This document shows positions 1 through 11,166 of a DNA stretch of 64,000 bases, piece after piece. Position 1 is the stretch's first letter. Every line of letters starts with the position of its first letter. The stretch spans positions 1,488,001 through 1,552,000 of the forward strand of contig JAPFFF010000014.1 in the NCBI GenBank assembly GCA_039105265.1, written 5' to 3'. This stretch comes from Tritrichomonas musculus (lineage: Eukaryota; Parabasalia; Tritrichomonadida; Tritrichomonadidae). The notes under the pieces are model-generated. The model did no database searches. It was given only the letters and a program-made list of their open reading frames with translations, and was not told the DNA's origin. A program made the translations under genes and the position numbers.

Positions 1-656
1 ATCAATTCTGTCATAATTTCATAGACAACAAGAGCGAATGAATAAACATCACCTGCCTTCAAAAAGAGATCATCTTCATAAATTTCAGGTGCAATGAATG
101 ATGGTGTTCCAATTTCATGAATTTGCTTATAATTTTTATTTTCTTCCTGTGAAAGTGACTTAGCAAAACCAAAATCAGGAAGTTTTGGTAATAAATGTTC
201 ATCGAGAAGAATATTCTCAGGCTTTAAATCTCGATGAATAATCTCGATTGAATGAAGATATTTCAATGCTGATGCAATTCCATAAATATTTATTAATCGC
301 ATCGTGTCATTCCACGCAGATATCGAGTGGCCTTCTCTTTCAATTTTTAGAACATCTTCAAGTGAACCATTCGACATGTATTCAGTGATGATCGTCGGAC
401 GAAATGTGCCTTTGAAATCTATCGGACTGTAGCCAACAAATTCCATTATCGATGGATACTTAATGCGGGATAAAATGGTCACTTCACGCATAAGATAAAT
501 TCCGTTTTTCGTGTTTATAAATTGCTCATAAAACTCATTCTTCATCACTTTAGCTGCATACATTTTCCCTGACGCTTCATCGGCGACTTTGTAGACAGAA
601 CCAAAAGTTCCATATCCAATCTTTTCTTTTTGCTTGAATTTTTTATTTCCATTAAT
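1..656 (-). CDS. Protein kinase domain (TKL-like), partial, C-terminus off the window
   Basis: The reverse strand encodes the N-lobe and much of the C-lobe of a Ser/Thr/Tyr-type kinase. A glycine loop (IGYGTFGSVYKV) and the ATP-lysine context YAAKVM are followed by the catalytic loop IHRDLKPEN at about 181-240 and the DFG motif with Mg-binding Asp just after it. The frame then gives the APE-type segment (FIAPEIYEDD) and GDVYSFALVVYEIMTE running off position 1, so the C-lobe is incomplete here. All key catalytic residues seen are intact. The frame is bounded upstream by a TGA at 657-659 and no ATG precedes the glycine loop, so the true start is unknown. The domain lies directly after the acidic tail of the upstream kinase relic, one frame away, so the two may be the broken halves of one tandem-kinase gene. 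Confidence 0.75.
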   Translation of the reverse strand, partial: MNGNKKFKQKEKIGYGTFGSVYKVADEASGKMYAAKVMKNEFYEQFINTKNGIYLMREVTILSRIKYPSIMEFVGYSPIDFKGTFRPTIITEYMSNGSLEDVLKIEREGHSISAWNDTMRLINIYGIASALKYLHSIEIIHRDLKPENILLDEHLLPKLPDFGFAKSLSQEENKNYKQIHEIGTPSFIAPEIYEDDLFLKAGDVYSFALVVYEIMTEL

Positions 657-1773
657 TCATTTCTTCTTCGGCATCTTCTTCATTTATTTCTGCACCTTCT
701 TCTTCTTCTTCTTCTTCTTCAAAATTAAATTTCATTTCAGTTTTAAATATTAAATGGAGATAATCATTGTCAGTGTATTGTAGTTCGTGATTCATTGTTT
801 TGGCGGATTCATAACCTTCTTTCTCAAAATTTGATTTTTTTTCTTTGGAATCTATTTCAAACGAGTCAATAAGGCGAATAAAATCATAATATTCATCTTT
901 GTTGACCTTTTCTGTGATGAATTCATCATCGTTTCTGAGTTGTTGAACAATTTGTTCGAAATTTGGACGTTTTTCAGTCTCCGGTATCTTTCTGGAACGT
1001 TCTCGTCAAGCTCTGGCCTTCTTCCTTTAATAATTTCATTCATAATAAAATAATGAGAATCTTTCAGATCATCAAATGGCAGTTTATTCGTCATGATAGA
1101 ATAAACGGTCATTCCAAAAGAATAAAAATCACTTTTATAATCGAATAAGGAATCTGAAATAACTTCAGGTGCGTTGTAAAACATTGTTCCTCTTCCATTA
1201 TCTACTAATTGATAGATGAACATAGCTGTACTCTTGTCAAAAGATAAAGAATGGAAATCACAAATTTTTGGATAAAATTGATAAGTTTCTAGAACATTGT
1301 TCGGACACAAATCTCCGTGAATTATATTATTGGAATGCAAAAATGACATCCCTGCTGCAATACCATAAATATTGATAAGTTTTTTTGTATCGGTCCAAAT
1401 TCTTGGCAATTGGCAGCTTTTTTCGTTTAAAAGAACTTCCATTAGTGAATTATTTGGCAAATATTCTCTGATAATAACTGGACGACTTTCACCGACAAAA
1501 TCTGTTAAACTAAAACCTATAAATTTTGTAATTAATGGATGACTTATAGCTTTTAAAAATTGAACTTCTCGTAAAAAAAAATATTTTTTCATTTCTATCC
1601 ATTTCATTAGTTTTTTTTAAAAAGATTTTCGCAACATAAATCTGGCCCGTCTTTTTTTCTTTAATTTTAAATAATTGAGATGATCTTCCTTGCCCGATAA
1701 TATTTCCTTTTTCATAATTACTGAGATTAATTATATAATCAGAACTGTAGACACTAAACCGTTTATAATTTTT
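652..1773 (-). pseudogene. Broken TKL-type pseudokinase with acidic tail
   Basis: The longest open piece is 852-1607. Kinase signature is clear but catalytic motifs are altered: the catalytic loop reads IIHGDLCPNN (Gly for the usual Arg) and the DFG position reads CDFHSL, so metal binding is probably lost. The N-lobe (glycine loop GQGRSSQLF, lysine context YVAKIF) lies upstream in another frame, separated by a run of nine T near 1572-1585. Near 965-1000 the reading jumps frame from ENVPERYR to ETEKRPNFEQIV, omitting the CW-containing helix normally found between them, so an internal deletion plus frameshift is likely. The tail then runs on to about 652 with an acidic block coded by a CTT repeat at 694-720. 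No ATG precedes the glycine loop. An assembly error could explain the homopolymer break but not the missing helix. Confidence 0.7.
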
Positions 1774-3453
1774 TCAAAATTTTGATTATGAAAAACGATT
1801 GATTTTGAATATTTTATATTTATTGTTTGAATTTTTATTAAGCACAAATATAATAAGATTTTTAATCTATTAGATTTATCATAATTATTGTTTTAAATGA
1901 GAAATTTATGTTTTTTAAAATCAGAATTGAGAACTTTACATGAATTCCTCTCAATTTCAAATCTTTCTTTTCTCTCCAAATTCATAACAAATTTTTGAAA
2001 TATTGATAAAATCATCGTTATTATATATGCATTTTCTGATGGCTAAATTTCACTGAATTTGGTGCGCTACATTTTTCGTAATAGAAATATGATTTACTTT
2101 TTTTTGTTAATTTTTTAAAAAATATAAATTTCTAATGATGATTATCAATATCCAATAGGATATTTTATGTTTTGGAGCTTCATTTCATCAAATGATCAAA
2201 AAATTACATATCATTTTTTATTTACAATAGCTAAGTCCAACTTTATTAGGCAATAAATTCCAATTTATACCAATCAAAAATCAAATATATGATATTTTTT
2301 ATGATATAAATGATTAATAAAATGCTTTTTATAGAAAAGTTTTAACAAAATTATCCAAGGTTAAAAATTTGCCTATTACGATCAGTATTTGAATTCAAAA
2401 GTCATCATTTTTTATAGTAATATCTTGTTTTCTAGCGCATTAAATATATCATAATTAATAGTTTAAATTTATTATCTGTTATTAAGTAAAATATTTTAAT
2501 TATAATCATATCTATTACAAATTCGCTAGTTTCGACTCTTCTATATAATCTGAAAGCATTTTAATTACTAGCTTTAAAAAATTGAATTTATATTTGGCTC
2601 ATTTTTTGTTGACTTGAATTTTTAAAATATAAATATAAATATAGCTAATCAACAATCAATTGAACCAGTAAAAAACATTTTTTATTCATATTTCAGAAAA
2701 ATTGGCTTACCATCGTAATAATATTATTTATCAAAAAAACAAAAAACCAAAAGCCGTCATGATTAATAAATGTAAAAATGAAAAAGAAAGCATTAATGAG
2801 CAATTTTTTTTATCATTGGCTTCAAACAAACTATAATCAATATTAATCAATGATAAAAATTAATCAAATATATCAGTGTAATTAACATTCAATAAATTAA
2901 GTATAGAATAAAATTAAAACACACCTTAAATGATGTTTGATCAAAGAAAGCTAAGATGACAATCAAATATTTTCATAATTCAAAATTAATATATTGAGAT
3001 CTGAAGCCAAACAATGCTATGATGTATTTTAATAGAATGATTTTGTTATCAGATGAAATATTTGATGAAAATCATACAAATGATTTTCAACATACAATTG
3101 TTGCTCCTAAAGTTAATTTTGAATATATTTTCATATAAAAATGATGTCAATTAATTAGGACAAATGAATTATTTTATAATGAATGAAAGACTTACAAATA
3201 CAATTCGTTAGGTTTTGGGATCTTAATATTTAAAAACATTCTTTATCATTATTTTTATTCTTTTTTCATTCATCAATAAGTATAATATAAAAAATGATGC
3301 TAAATCAAATTGATATTTTGAAATATTTTTTTAAAATTTGAATTTCAAATTTTGAAATATAAATTTGATTGCTTTTAACGTAGTTTATTCAAAAAATCCA
3401 CTTTTTCAGAAAAACTATTCAGATAAATTTTTATTTTTGGGCAACTTCAAAAA
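1774..3453. other. AT-rich intergenic region holding dispersed repeat copy A
   Basis: No gene can be supported. It contains the dispersed repeat listed at 2017-2537. A short open stretch near 3011-3136 on the plus strand looks faintly coding but is only 39 codons and has no recognisable domain. Confidence 0.6.
2017..2537 (+). repeat. Dispersed repeat, copy A (about 520 bp)
   Basis: This stretch is closely similar, in the same orientation, to 40978-41462 and on past 42283. Shared landmarks include GGTGCGCTAC near 2062 and 41024, and GAATTCAAAAGTCATC near 2392 and 41320. Copy B lacks about 40 bases present here at 2340-2380. Copy A preserves the uninterrupted site (GACTCTTC at about 2530) into which a hAT-like element has inserted in copy B. 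No coding capacity, no terminal inverted repeats; class unknown. Confidence 0.8.
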
Positions 3454-5352
3454 ATGGAAATCGAAACAATCATTCAAGAAAAGAAAAAAATTTATTCTTC
3501 TCTGATGAAATTTATTGAAGCAACAGAAAAAGATGATTTTGAGTTTCTCTTTGAAAAATTTAAAAAACACTGCAATTTCAAAAATGGAGAAGAAATTAAG
3601 TTAATGCTTCAATTAATATTAAAAATAGCAGAGAATCATCACCGTTTACAATATTTTTTTAACAAAATAAGTCAAATAATTCAATATCTACTTCAAGAAA
3701 TACGAAATCATATGACAGATTATGAAATATACAAACTTTTTAAAACCAACAAACGTATTCTTCTTCTATTTTTAGAACAAAAGTTTATTCGACTCGACGA
3801 TACAATTATCTCAGTTATCTTGAAAACCGAAGATCAAAATCATTTTCCATACAGTCATTACTTGTATCCTGCAATTAAATCTTTCATTAATAAGAATGAA
3901 GCGAGAGCAATAGAAAATGAGATAAAAGAAGAGTATCATCTAGATTTATCGATTTTTGAAGAAAATTGTCGAATCGGAGAAAACGATTCACGTATTTGCA
4001 CATTAATTCGCCAAGATTTAGCAAAAGAATTCATCTCATTTACGAATCAAGGCAATATTTCACTGTCGAGCAAAATTCAACCGTCAATTTTTGAAACGAA
4101 TTTATTTCTGATGCAAAAGACGCCGACATTGATTGAGTATGCGTCATTTTTTGGATCAAAAGAAATCATCCAATACATACATTGCAACGACATTACATTA
4201 ACGACTTCGATGTGGCTTTTTACTGTCCATTCAGATGACGCTGAACTAATTCATTTTCTTGAAGAAAATGAAGTTGTACCAGATGATGCAGAACAAATAT
4301 ATAATTCTCGATTTAAATGTCAAAAAAAAAAGCAACCCGTAACATATGGAGAAATTTATGAAGAGTCAATTAAATGCCACCACAATGCCATTGCAGATTA
4401 TTTGAAAGAGAATCATCTAGATGAAATACAAATTGACAGTCATGACTCAATTATTTTTGATTGTTACAACTATCATTTTTTCCCATCTAATTCCGAACAA
4501 ATTATTTCTACATCATTTAAATCAAGTCAATCCATAATTTCACGATTATTGCATTGTTGTTCATCATTGAGAGAAATCACAATTCCTTCTTCTGTAACTG
4601 AAATTGGCGATTTAGCATTCAGTAAAAGTTCATCATTGAAACAAGTCACAATTCCTTCTTCAGTAACTTCAATTGGTAATTCTTCATTCATCAAATGTTC
4701 ATTGTTGACAGAAATTATGATTCCTTCTTCTGTAATTTCAATTGGAGATTCAGCATTCAGTGAATGTTTATCATTGACGAAGATCACATTTTCTTCTTCA
4801 GTGGCTTCAATTGGAAATAATGCATTTGGTGGATGTTCATCATTGATCGAAATCACAATTCCTTTTTCTTTAACTAAGATTGGAGATTCTGCATTCAATG
4901 GATGTTTATCATTGACAAAAATCACAATTCTTTCTCCTATAACTTCAATCGGATACTCTGTATTTTGCGGATGTTTATCATTGAAAGAAATCACAATTCC
5001 TTCTTCAGTGACTTCAATTGAAAGTTATGCATTCAATAGATGTTCATCATTGAAAGAAATCACAATTCCTTCTTCACTGACTTCAATTGAAAGTTATGCA
5101 TTCAATGGATGTTCATCATTGACACAAATCACATTTCCTTCTTCACTGACTTCAATTGGTGATTATGCATTCAATGAATGCTCATCATTGACAGAAATAT
5201 CAATTCCTTCTTCAGTAGCTCAAATAGGCGAATATGCATTTAATGAGTGCACATCATTAGCTAAAGCGTCAATATCTTCTTCTAATACCAAAGTATCAGA
5301 AACATCCTTTTATAAATGCACTTCTCTTCTCCCTGATTCAAAAAAAACATAG
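3454..5352 (+). CDS. BspA-like leucine-rich-repeat protein with DUF3447-type head
   Basis: 632 residues, intact. Residues 1 to about 360 form the charged, helical DUF3447/ankyrin-related head common in trichomonad repeat proteins. From about residue 365 there are 11 tandem 23-residue LRR_5 (BspA/TpLRR) units of the pattern SLxEITIPSSVTSIGDYAFNxC. The DNA shows matching 69-bp tandem repeats from about 4545 to 5330. No signal peptide or membrane segment is visible, so this member looks cytosolic or non-classically released. The family is known from Trichomonas vaginalis and Entamoeba, where some members are surface exposed. The ATG at 3454 opens the conserved head. The second intact gene at 61061-63739 shares the same head and repeats. 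The exact role is unknown. Confidence 0.9.
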   Translation: MEIETIIQEKKKIYSSLMKFIEATEKDDFEFLFEKFKKHCNFKNGEEIKLMLQLILKIAENHHRLQYFFNKISQIIQYLLQEIRNHMTDYEIYKLFKTNKRILLLFLEQKFIRLDDTIISVILKTEDQNHFPYSHYLYPAIKSFINKNEARAIENEIKEEYHLDLSIFEENCRIGENDSRICTLIRQDLAKEFISFTNQGNISLSSKIQPSIFETNLFLMQKTPTLIEYASFFGSKEIIQYIHCNDITLTTSMWLFTVHSDDAELIHFLEENEVVPDDAEQIYNSRFKCQKKKQPVTYGEIYEESIKCHHNAIADYLKENHLDEIQIDSHDSIIFDCYNYHFFPSNSEQIISTSFKSSQSIISRLLHCCSSLREITIPSSVTEIGDLAFSKSSSLKQVTIPSSVTSIGNSSFIKCSLLTEIMIPSSVISIGDSAFSECLSLTKITFSSSVASIGNNAFGGCSSLIEITIPFSLTKIGDSAFNGCLSLTKITILSPITSIGYSVFCGCLSLKEITIPSSVTSIESYAFNRCSSLKEITIPSSLTSIESYAFNGCSSLTQITFPSSLTSIGDYAFNECSSLTEISIPSSVAQIGEYAFNECTSLAKASISSSNTKVSETSFYKCTSLLPDSKKT

Positions 5353-5742
5353 ATACTTCTCAACAATTGATTAAAAAAACAGCTAATGACTTAAAATCCT
5401 TATATATATATTAATATAATATTTATTTTGATAAATATTTAATATACTTTTATAATAACCTTTTGTATAGCAAATACAACAAAAATATTATTCATTTTCT
5501 ATAGGGATTCATTTTTAGACCAAAAGGCTTTAACATATTATCAGTGTTGGTCAACGTTGAAGAAATTGATCAATGAGAGACCGTTTAAAACGCCATAGTT
5601 GACAACGTTGTCTACAAATAAATGGTCGTTGAATTTGATCATCTTTTAAAATGACACTTTTTACCCGTTATTAATGTTAATTCAACGATTGATTCAATTC
5701 GTTTAATCAATTTTTAACAAAAAAAAAATATATAATAAATTA

Positions 5743-5910
5743 TTAAATTTCATTTAATATTTCAATAATCTTTTCATGTAAATAACTATAATCATCTGTT
5801 TTTATTTTTAAAGCAATATAAGAATCTATAGCAATTAAAAGATGGTTATAATCATCATTTTGAATTTTGTGATAGGAAAAAAAATTGAATGCTTGGGGAA
5901 AAAAATTCAT
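5743..5910 (-). CDS. Short ORF inside the hAT-like element (55 codons), doubtful
   Basis: ATG at 5908-5910, TAA at 5743-5745. The translation has ordinary coding-like composition (NDDYNHLLIAIDSYIALKIK) and an amphipathic helical look, unlike the surrounding low-complexity DNA. It could be a relic of cargo or of a host gene tail. No family recognised; it may also be chance. Confidence 0.2.
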   Translation of the reverse strand: MNFFPQAFNFFSYHKIQNDDYNHLLIAIDSYIALKIKTDDYSYLHEKIIEILNEI

Positions 5911-7189
5911 CTTTTGTAATATGCATTTAAGTTATCTGATCCAATTCAATTGGACCAATTGGTGTTCATAATAAAAATCATTTAAAAAATTAATATAACA
6001 AATAAACAGAAAAATTAATTTTTTTTAAAACCCCCAACAAAACCGTTTACAATTTTTCCCCTTGTTAAAAAAGTTAATTATATTTAAAGATAGCATTTGT
6101 TTGAAAGTTTATTTTTTATGGATAAGTATAAAAAACAGAGCAATAAATCTTTTTGATAGATTATTTATTATTTTTTTTCAAGGTAAAAAACAAATATACT
6201 GATTATATAATGTCAAAATTAGATTTTAAAAATGCTCTGACCAAAGTTCATTAAAGTTAATAAAGATTATATGCTGATATTTTTTATATTTGACTAATTT
6301 CAACATTCAGAATTTCATGATCATCAATAATAATAATTTTGCATTCATTCAACATTCACTTATTTATCTTCATAAATATGATTCTTCAACTTATATATAA
6401 TAATAATATTCCAAAATAAATATGCAAATTATAGAAATTGAATAATTGATATTAAAAATTTCCCAATATATGAATAAATTACGAATTTATATGACAATTA
6501 TATTTTATATTCAAATAATTAATTGTTTTTTAGAATATTTAAAGATATCAAAAAAATATTAGTAAAGATAAATGAACTATCAAAAAAAACGTATATTTTA
6601 TTTCGTTTTCAATACTTCACTTCATGCTATTAATGAAATGTGACTTAAAAAAATATTCGTTTCTATAAAAATACATAAATATTTGATGCAAAGTAACCAA
6701 TTTGGGCTACTTATCTTCAACTCTATAATCAGAAACTAGTTGGAAATGATTCGCATAAGGTTATTATTCAAGATGTTCTTATTAAATTACATTTTTGCAA
6801 TATTATTTTAATAATAAAGCAAAATATTTGCCAAAATAATATTACAATAGCGTATAATGATAACATAAATAAGTTAAATATATGTATTCATTTTTTGGCT
6901 TAATTTTTATTTCTTTTTCTCAGATTCAAAAATGATAGATATTATAATGCTATATATTTCTCTAATAAAATGATTTTCTTATTCATTGATTTATGTTTTA
7001 AAGTGATCAATATTTTTATTCGTTTTAATTAATGAAATAATGGGTTATAATTTTTTTTAATGAACTTTTTCCTCATTTAAAAGGTTAACAAAAATATAAT
7101 TAACCATTTTATTATTTAAGATATGCTAAACATAAATATGTTAACCAGAAATGATTTTATTTTTAAATAAAATAAATCTCTGTATTATT

Positions 7190-7280
7190 CTCAAATATTT
7201 GAGCAATCGGGTATGGGTAACGTGTTTTTTGATACAACAGCTCAGAATATTTGAGTCATCGGGTATGAGTAACGTGTATT
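7190..7280. repeat. Two-copy 40-bp direct repeat inside the hAT-like element
   Basis: Positions 7190-7230 and 7241-7280 are near-identical, each starting CTCARAATATTTGAG-like and containing ATCGGGTATGRGTAACGTG, with a 10-base spacer. Each copy starts with a small palindrome (AAATATTT). Function unknown. Confidence 0.75.
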
Positions 7281-8516
7281 ATTGAAATAAACCAAAAAAT
7301 ATTAATATTGGTATATATACGAAATTATATTATATTAAAATCATTAAAATAGAATTATAAAATAAAAATAAAAATAATAAATTAGAATATACACTAATTA
7401 TTGAGTAAACACTAATAATTTGATGATATTCATTTTATTCTTTTAACATATTGCTATTTTATCTATTAAACCTTGTTTAATATCATATTTAAAAATATTT
7501 ATTGAAAATAAAATGGATTTACTTAATTTTTATTTTTTTAATCTTAATTTCGACAAAATTAATCAAGAAATCGTATATAACGATTGTATGAATCATATAT
7601 ATAACCTCAGTTTTAATATAAATGTTCACTTGCATTTCCATTTTTCCACATATTTAAAAATGTTGGGGTTTTTTTTTTTTTTAATTCAAAATTTACCATA
7701 ATTCTAAATTTTTTAATGAGTAAATACAATCAACGTTGAGTTCAACCGTTTTTTCAACGTTCACAACTCCGTTGACCATCGTTTTTTTCGTTGACGTCAA
7801 CGGACATAACGCCATTGACGTTGAGGTGTGAACGAACGATACTGTTAATAATTCAACGAGTCAACTTTCAACGTTGACCAACCCTGCATATTATTATCAA
7901 CTCAGTGTTCAGTTTTTTCAAAAACGATACTGCTAGCTTTTTAAAATATATTTAAATTAAAAATATATATTATTTTATATTTTCTTTTTATTATTAGGGA
8001 AAAATTACATTTTAAATAATAATTGTTCAAGATAATTATAATCATTTTTATTTTGGCACTTTTTGAATGACTATTTAAATATTTTAAGTAAAAAGATAAT
8101 TGAAAAAATTGAGAGCTAGTTTAAAATAGAGTCGGAGCAGTTTTGCATTATATAGTAAAATATTGTAATTTAATATTGAGAATATTTCATATTAAAAAAT
8201 AAACTAATATGAGTAACAATATAAAAATTATTTGATAAATATGATAAAAACATATTTTTACTAAGATTTTAATGAAAGAAATCAGAAATTGCTAATGTTA
8301 TGATGATGATTATTAGCTTTGAATCATTTAAAATTAATAACAAATTAATGTTTGAAAAATATTAGAAAATTACTTATTTATAGAAATTAATATTTATAAT
8401 ATGAATTAAACAATATTATTAAATTATCATTATTAGTATTTTTGAGAAATTAATAAAGATATCAATGTTTTAAATTAAAAAAAATGCTTATTGAAAAAGT
8501 TTAATTATATTATTGA

Positions 8517-8690
8517 CTGGGATGGCTAACATTGACGTTGAGCTCGTTGAATTTTATAACCACATGTTCATTGACAGTCAACGATCAACGACGTTGAGCC
8601 AGTTAAGATCAACGAAATGAACGACCATCAACAAAGCTTTCAACGTTCAGATAACTTTGAAAAAACGAACGAGTTAACTTTATTTATTTG
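8517..8690. mobile_element. Terminal fragment of the same hAT-like family
   Basis: From CTGGGATGG at 8517 the sequence aligns with the reverse complement of the right end of the 5542-7886 element. The shared block CTCGTTGAATT is about 30 bases in, and the zone has the same CAACG/CGTTG density up to about 8680. No matching opposite terminus or target duplication was found before the gene at 9063, so this is a truncated or decayed copy. Confidence 0.6.
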
Positions 8691-9062
8691 CATATTTATT
8701 CTTATTTATTTATTTATTTATTACTATATACTTTAAACATTGCTTATTTGATTTAAAAAAAATTTGGATTTTCGGTTATCAGATATTTTCTTCTTTAATT
8801 ACAGCATTTGTAAAAAATAAAGAAGCCTTTCGTTTTTATGTCAAAATTTAAATTGATTATCTTGTTTTTGATGAACTCAGTTTTATTCGATTCAGTTTAT
8901 ATATTGCCACTTTTTTCATTAAAATATAATTTGGCGATACAATTTGGAAGGAGATGATGCCCAACAATTCGGATAGAAATAAAAAAAAGTGAAATATAAT
9001 ATTTAATCTTTATTTAAATTAATAGACTAATCAGATGAAATTACTTTATAATCTTACAAACA

Positions 9063-10571
9063 TCATTTATCATTATTTTGGTTGTTTTCGACTTTCACAG
9101 TTCCTTTTGAGCTTTCATTATTCAAGTCAACAGTTTCATTGATGTCAATTTTCACATTTGATGACCCATTCTCTGAAGACTCGGTTTCGTTGATTTTAAT
9201 TTTGGCATCAAGTGAGTCGGCCGTTTCATTGTCAGCTTTTTCTGTTCCATTTATTTGAATAGTCGCGTTAGCGGTTTCATTCAAATTTTCAATTGACTGG
9301 TTTATTTCAATTGTCACATTTGACGTTTTATTGGCCAAATTAACCGTTTCATTTATCTCAATGGTGACGTTGCTTGTTTCATTGGTCAAATCATTGGTCG
9401 AATTGATCTTAACGGTCGCGTTTATCAAATTTGAGGTCTCATTCAAAAAGTCGCCGGTTTTATTGATTTCTATCGTCGTGTTCGAAGTTTGGATGGTCAA
9501 ATTTTCAGTCACTTTTGAACCCGTTTTATTTTTCTGACAAATGAACTTTTTAACCGTCGGATTGGCAAAATTTATTACAAATGAATCATTAACATACAAA
9601 AAACCGTTTTCTAATAAAGATGATATTAGATTTAAATGAGATGCGTTAACATTAAGTAGATTAACCGACGACTTGCAAATATCTAAGGTATCATCAGTGG
9701 AATTGAAATTATGAATAATTAGAGATAAATTGTCATAAATTTGCTTTTCAATACTTGGTATAATATCATCAATTTTTCCACCTTTCTTAACACTATTTAC
9801 AACTTGGGAAAGTGGACCGATATGTCCACCGAACGATTTTTCTACAATTTCGGCATCTTTACTGGAAAGATAATCATGATCTTTTGATAAGAAAAGTATG
9901 GAATCATTAATCGGCTCCGTATTAATTATTGTAATGTTTGAATTGTTATATGCTAGAGTATTATAATTTGAGGTTTCAAATATAAATGAAACATTTTTTA
10001 ACTCAGTCATTTTTTGTGTTATATTGGAATTGATTGACCTGTTTTTGCCATAGTTATGAATAGTAACAAATATTTTGTTATTTAAACTGAAATTTGCTAA
10101 CATTTGTGTAATATTTGGTATGTTACATTCTTGAAAAGCTGATGTAAGTTCTGCAATTTGCTGATTAAGCGTTTGATTATGGCTTTCATACTTAAATGTA
10201 CGATTATCAAAGAATACTTCTATTGAACCATTTGGGAGAGTAAAATTCGTATTGTTACAACAAACTTTATTAATTGGAAATGGAATAAAAGACATATTAA
10301 TCAGTTCTTCTCTTAAATGATCTATTAAATATGACTTTCCAGATTGGGTGGGACCATATATAATCATAACATTAGACTGTGAATTATTTTTAATGAATGA
10401 ATTTATAGAATTGTTTAATTTGTTGCTTAATGGAAATGCAAAATTTTGAATGTCTCGACTAACATAATCATTAGGATTAAAATTCCTGATCATTTTAATC
10501 TTTAGATAAATGATAATGAGTAAAGAAAATCTAAACAAGAATATTTTGTTTTTTTTAGTTAGGGAAACCAT
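9063..10571 (-). CDS. Secretory-pathway P-loop ATPase-like protein saturated with N-glycosylation sequons
   Basis: 502 residues. An N-terminal hydrophobic stretch at about residues 10-25 (FLFRFSLLIIIYLKIK) can act as a signal anchor. A Walker A motif GPTQSGKS lies at residues 73-80. The order of following elements resembles archaeal-type/STAND-like ATPases: a strand KIFVTIHNYG where Walker B is expected but without the usual acidic pair, a sensor-like FIFETSNYN, and a GGHIGPLSQV segment. By hand count there are about 41 N-X-S/T sequons, including a C-terminal tail of roughly 150 residues built of imperfect repeats (SNVTIEINET and variants). Such density strongly suggests a lumenal or surface protein. 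Without the first ATG a start at Met27 would remove the anchor. I do not recognise an exact family; active ATPase function is doubtful because Walker B is degenerate. Confidence 0.65.
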   Translation of the reverse strand: MVSLTKKNKIFLFRFSLLIIIYLKIKMIRNFNPNDYVSRDIQNFAFPLSNKLNNSINSFIKNNSQSNVMIIYGPTQSGKSYLIDHLREELINMSFIPFPINKVCCNNTNFTLPNGSIEVFFDNRTFKYESHNQTLNQQIAELTSAFQECNIPNITQMLANFSLNNKIFVTIHNYGKNRSINSNITQKMTELKNVSFIFETSNYNTLAYNNSNITIINTEPINDSILFLSKDHDYLSSKDAEIVEKSFGGHIGPLSQVVNSVKKGGKIDDIIPSIEKQIYDNLSLIIHNFNSTDDTLDICKSSVNLLNVNASHLNLISSLLENGFLYVNDSFVINFANPTVKKFICQKNKTGSKVTENLTIQTSNTTIEINKTGDFLNETSNLINATVKINSTNDLTNETSNVTIEINETVNLANKTSNVTIEINQSIENLNETANATIQINGTEKADNETADSLDAKIKINETESSENGSSNVKIDINETVDLNNESSKGTVKVENNQNNDK

Positions 10572-11166
10572 TTTTATTTTTATGAAGAGATTATTTTATT
10601 TTTATTTATGAAAAAGCGAATATAATATATTGAAATAAAAAAATAAACTTCTATCAATTTTATTGAATTTGAATAGAATCATAAAATTAAAATAACTTTA
10701 TAAATATGAATAATCCTTATGAATAATACTTATGAATAATATTTTTGAGCATCAATTATTTTTTTTTGGAATAACTAATTATCTATCTCTTTTAACGCTT
10801 TTTTTAAAATGTTTATTAAATCAATTGATACAATATAAAAATAACATCAATTTATTCAAACGGAAAAGCAGCATATATATATATTGCCCTATTATATCTA
10901 ATATTAAAGATAACCAATTTTTTGATGAATTTTTATAAAAAGTTGAAATAAATATGTTATCTTTACTCAATAAAATCATTAAAAACTTATATCCAAATAA
11001 ATATAATATTATATTTAAGCTATTTAATCATTATTAACATAAATTCACTTAAATAAAGAAAAAAAATATGAATATCAAATTTAATTTATTATTATTAAAA
11101 CAATTATTCGCTATTGTATTTAAAATAACAAGAAATTTATGATGCGGATAATTAAATTGCTCATAA
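10572..11166. other. AT-rich intergenic region, nothing supported
   Basis: Only a tandem ATGAATAATxCTT motif (three copies near 10705-10742) stands out. It separates the upstream end of the ATPase-like gene from the downstream end of RPA2. Confidence 0.5.

Larger units (their letters stand above)
5542..7886. mobile_element. hAT-like DNA transposon, non-autonomous (2345 bp)
   Basis: The left end CAGTGTTGGTCAACGTTGAA and the right end (reverse complement CAGGGTTGGTCAACGTTGAA) are 19/20 identical inverted repeats. Both ends are flanked by the same 8 bases, CATATTAT (5534-5541 and 7887-7894). CAGNGTTG termini with an 8-bp target duplication are typical of the hAT superfamily. Both subterminal zones are dense in CAACG/CGTTG motifs, as expected for transposase-binding repeats. 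No transposase reading frame of useful length is present in the interior, which is plain AT-rich DNA. Confidence 0.85.

Noticed and set aside
3011-3136. 39-codon coding-like stretch
   Set aside because: Too short, followed by stops in all frames, no family recognised.
4527-4994. Antisense ORF (155 codons) opposite the BspA-like LRR repeats
   Set aside because: The 69-bp repeat keeps the antisense frame open by periodicity; the same happens at 61425-61742 and 62091-62285. Its translation is only a repeat shadow.
7513-7701. 62-codon ORF inside the 5542-7886 element
   Set aside because: Low-complexity AT-rich translation ending in a poly-T run; no domain.
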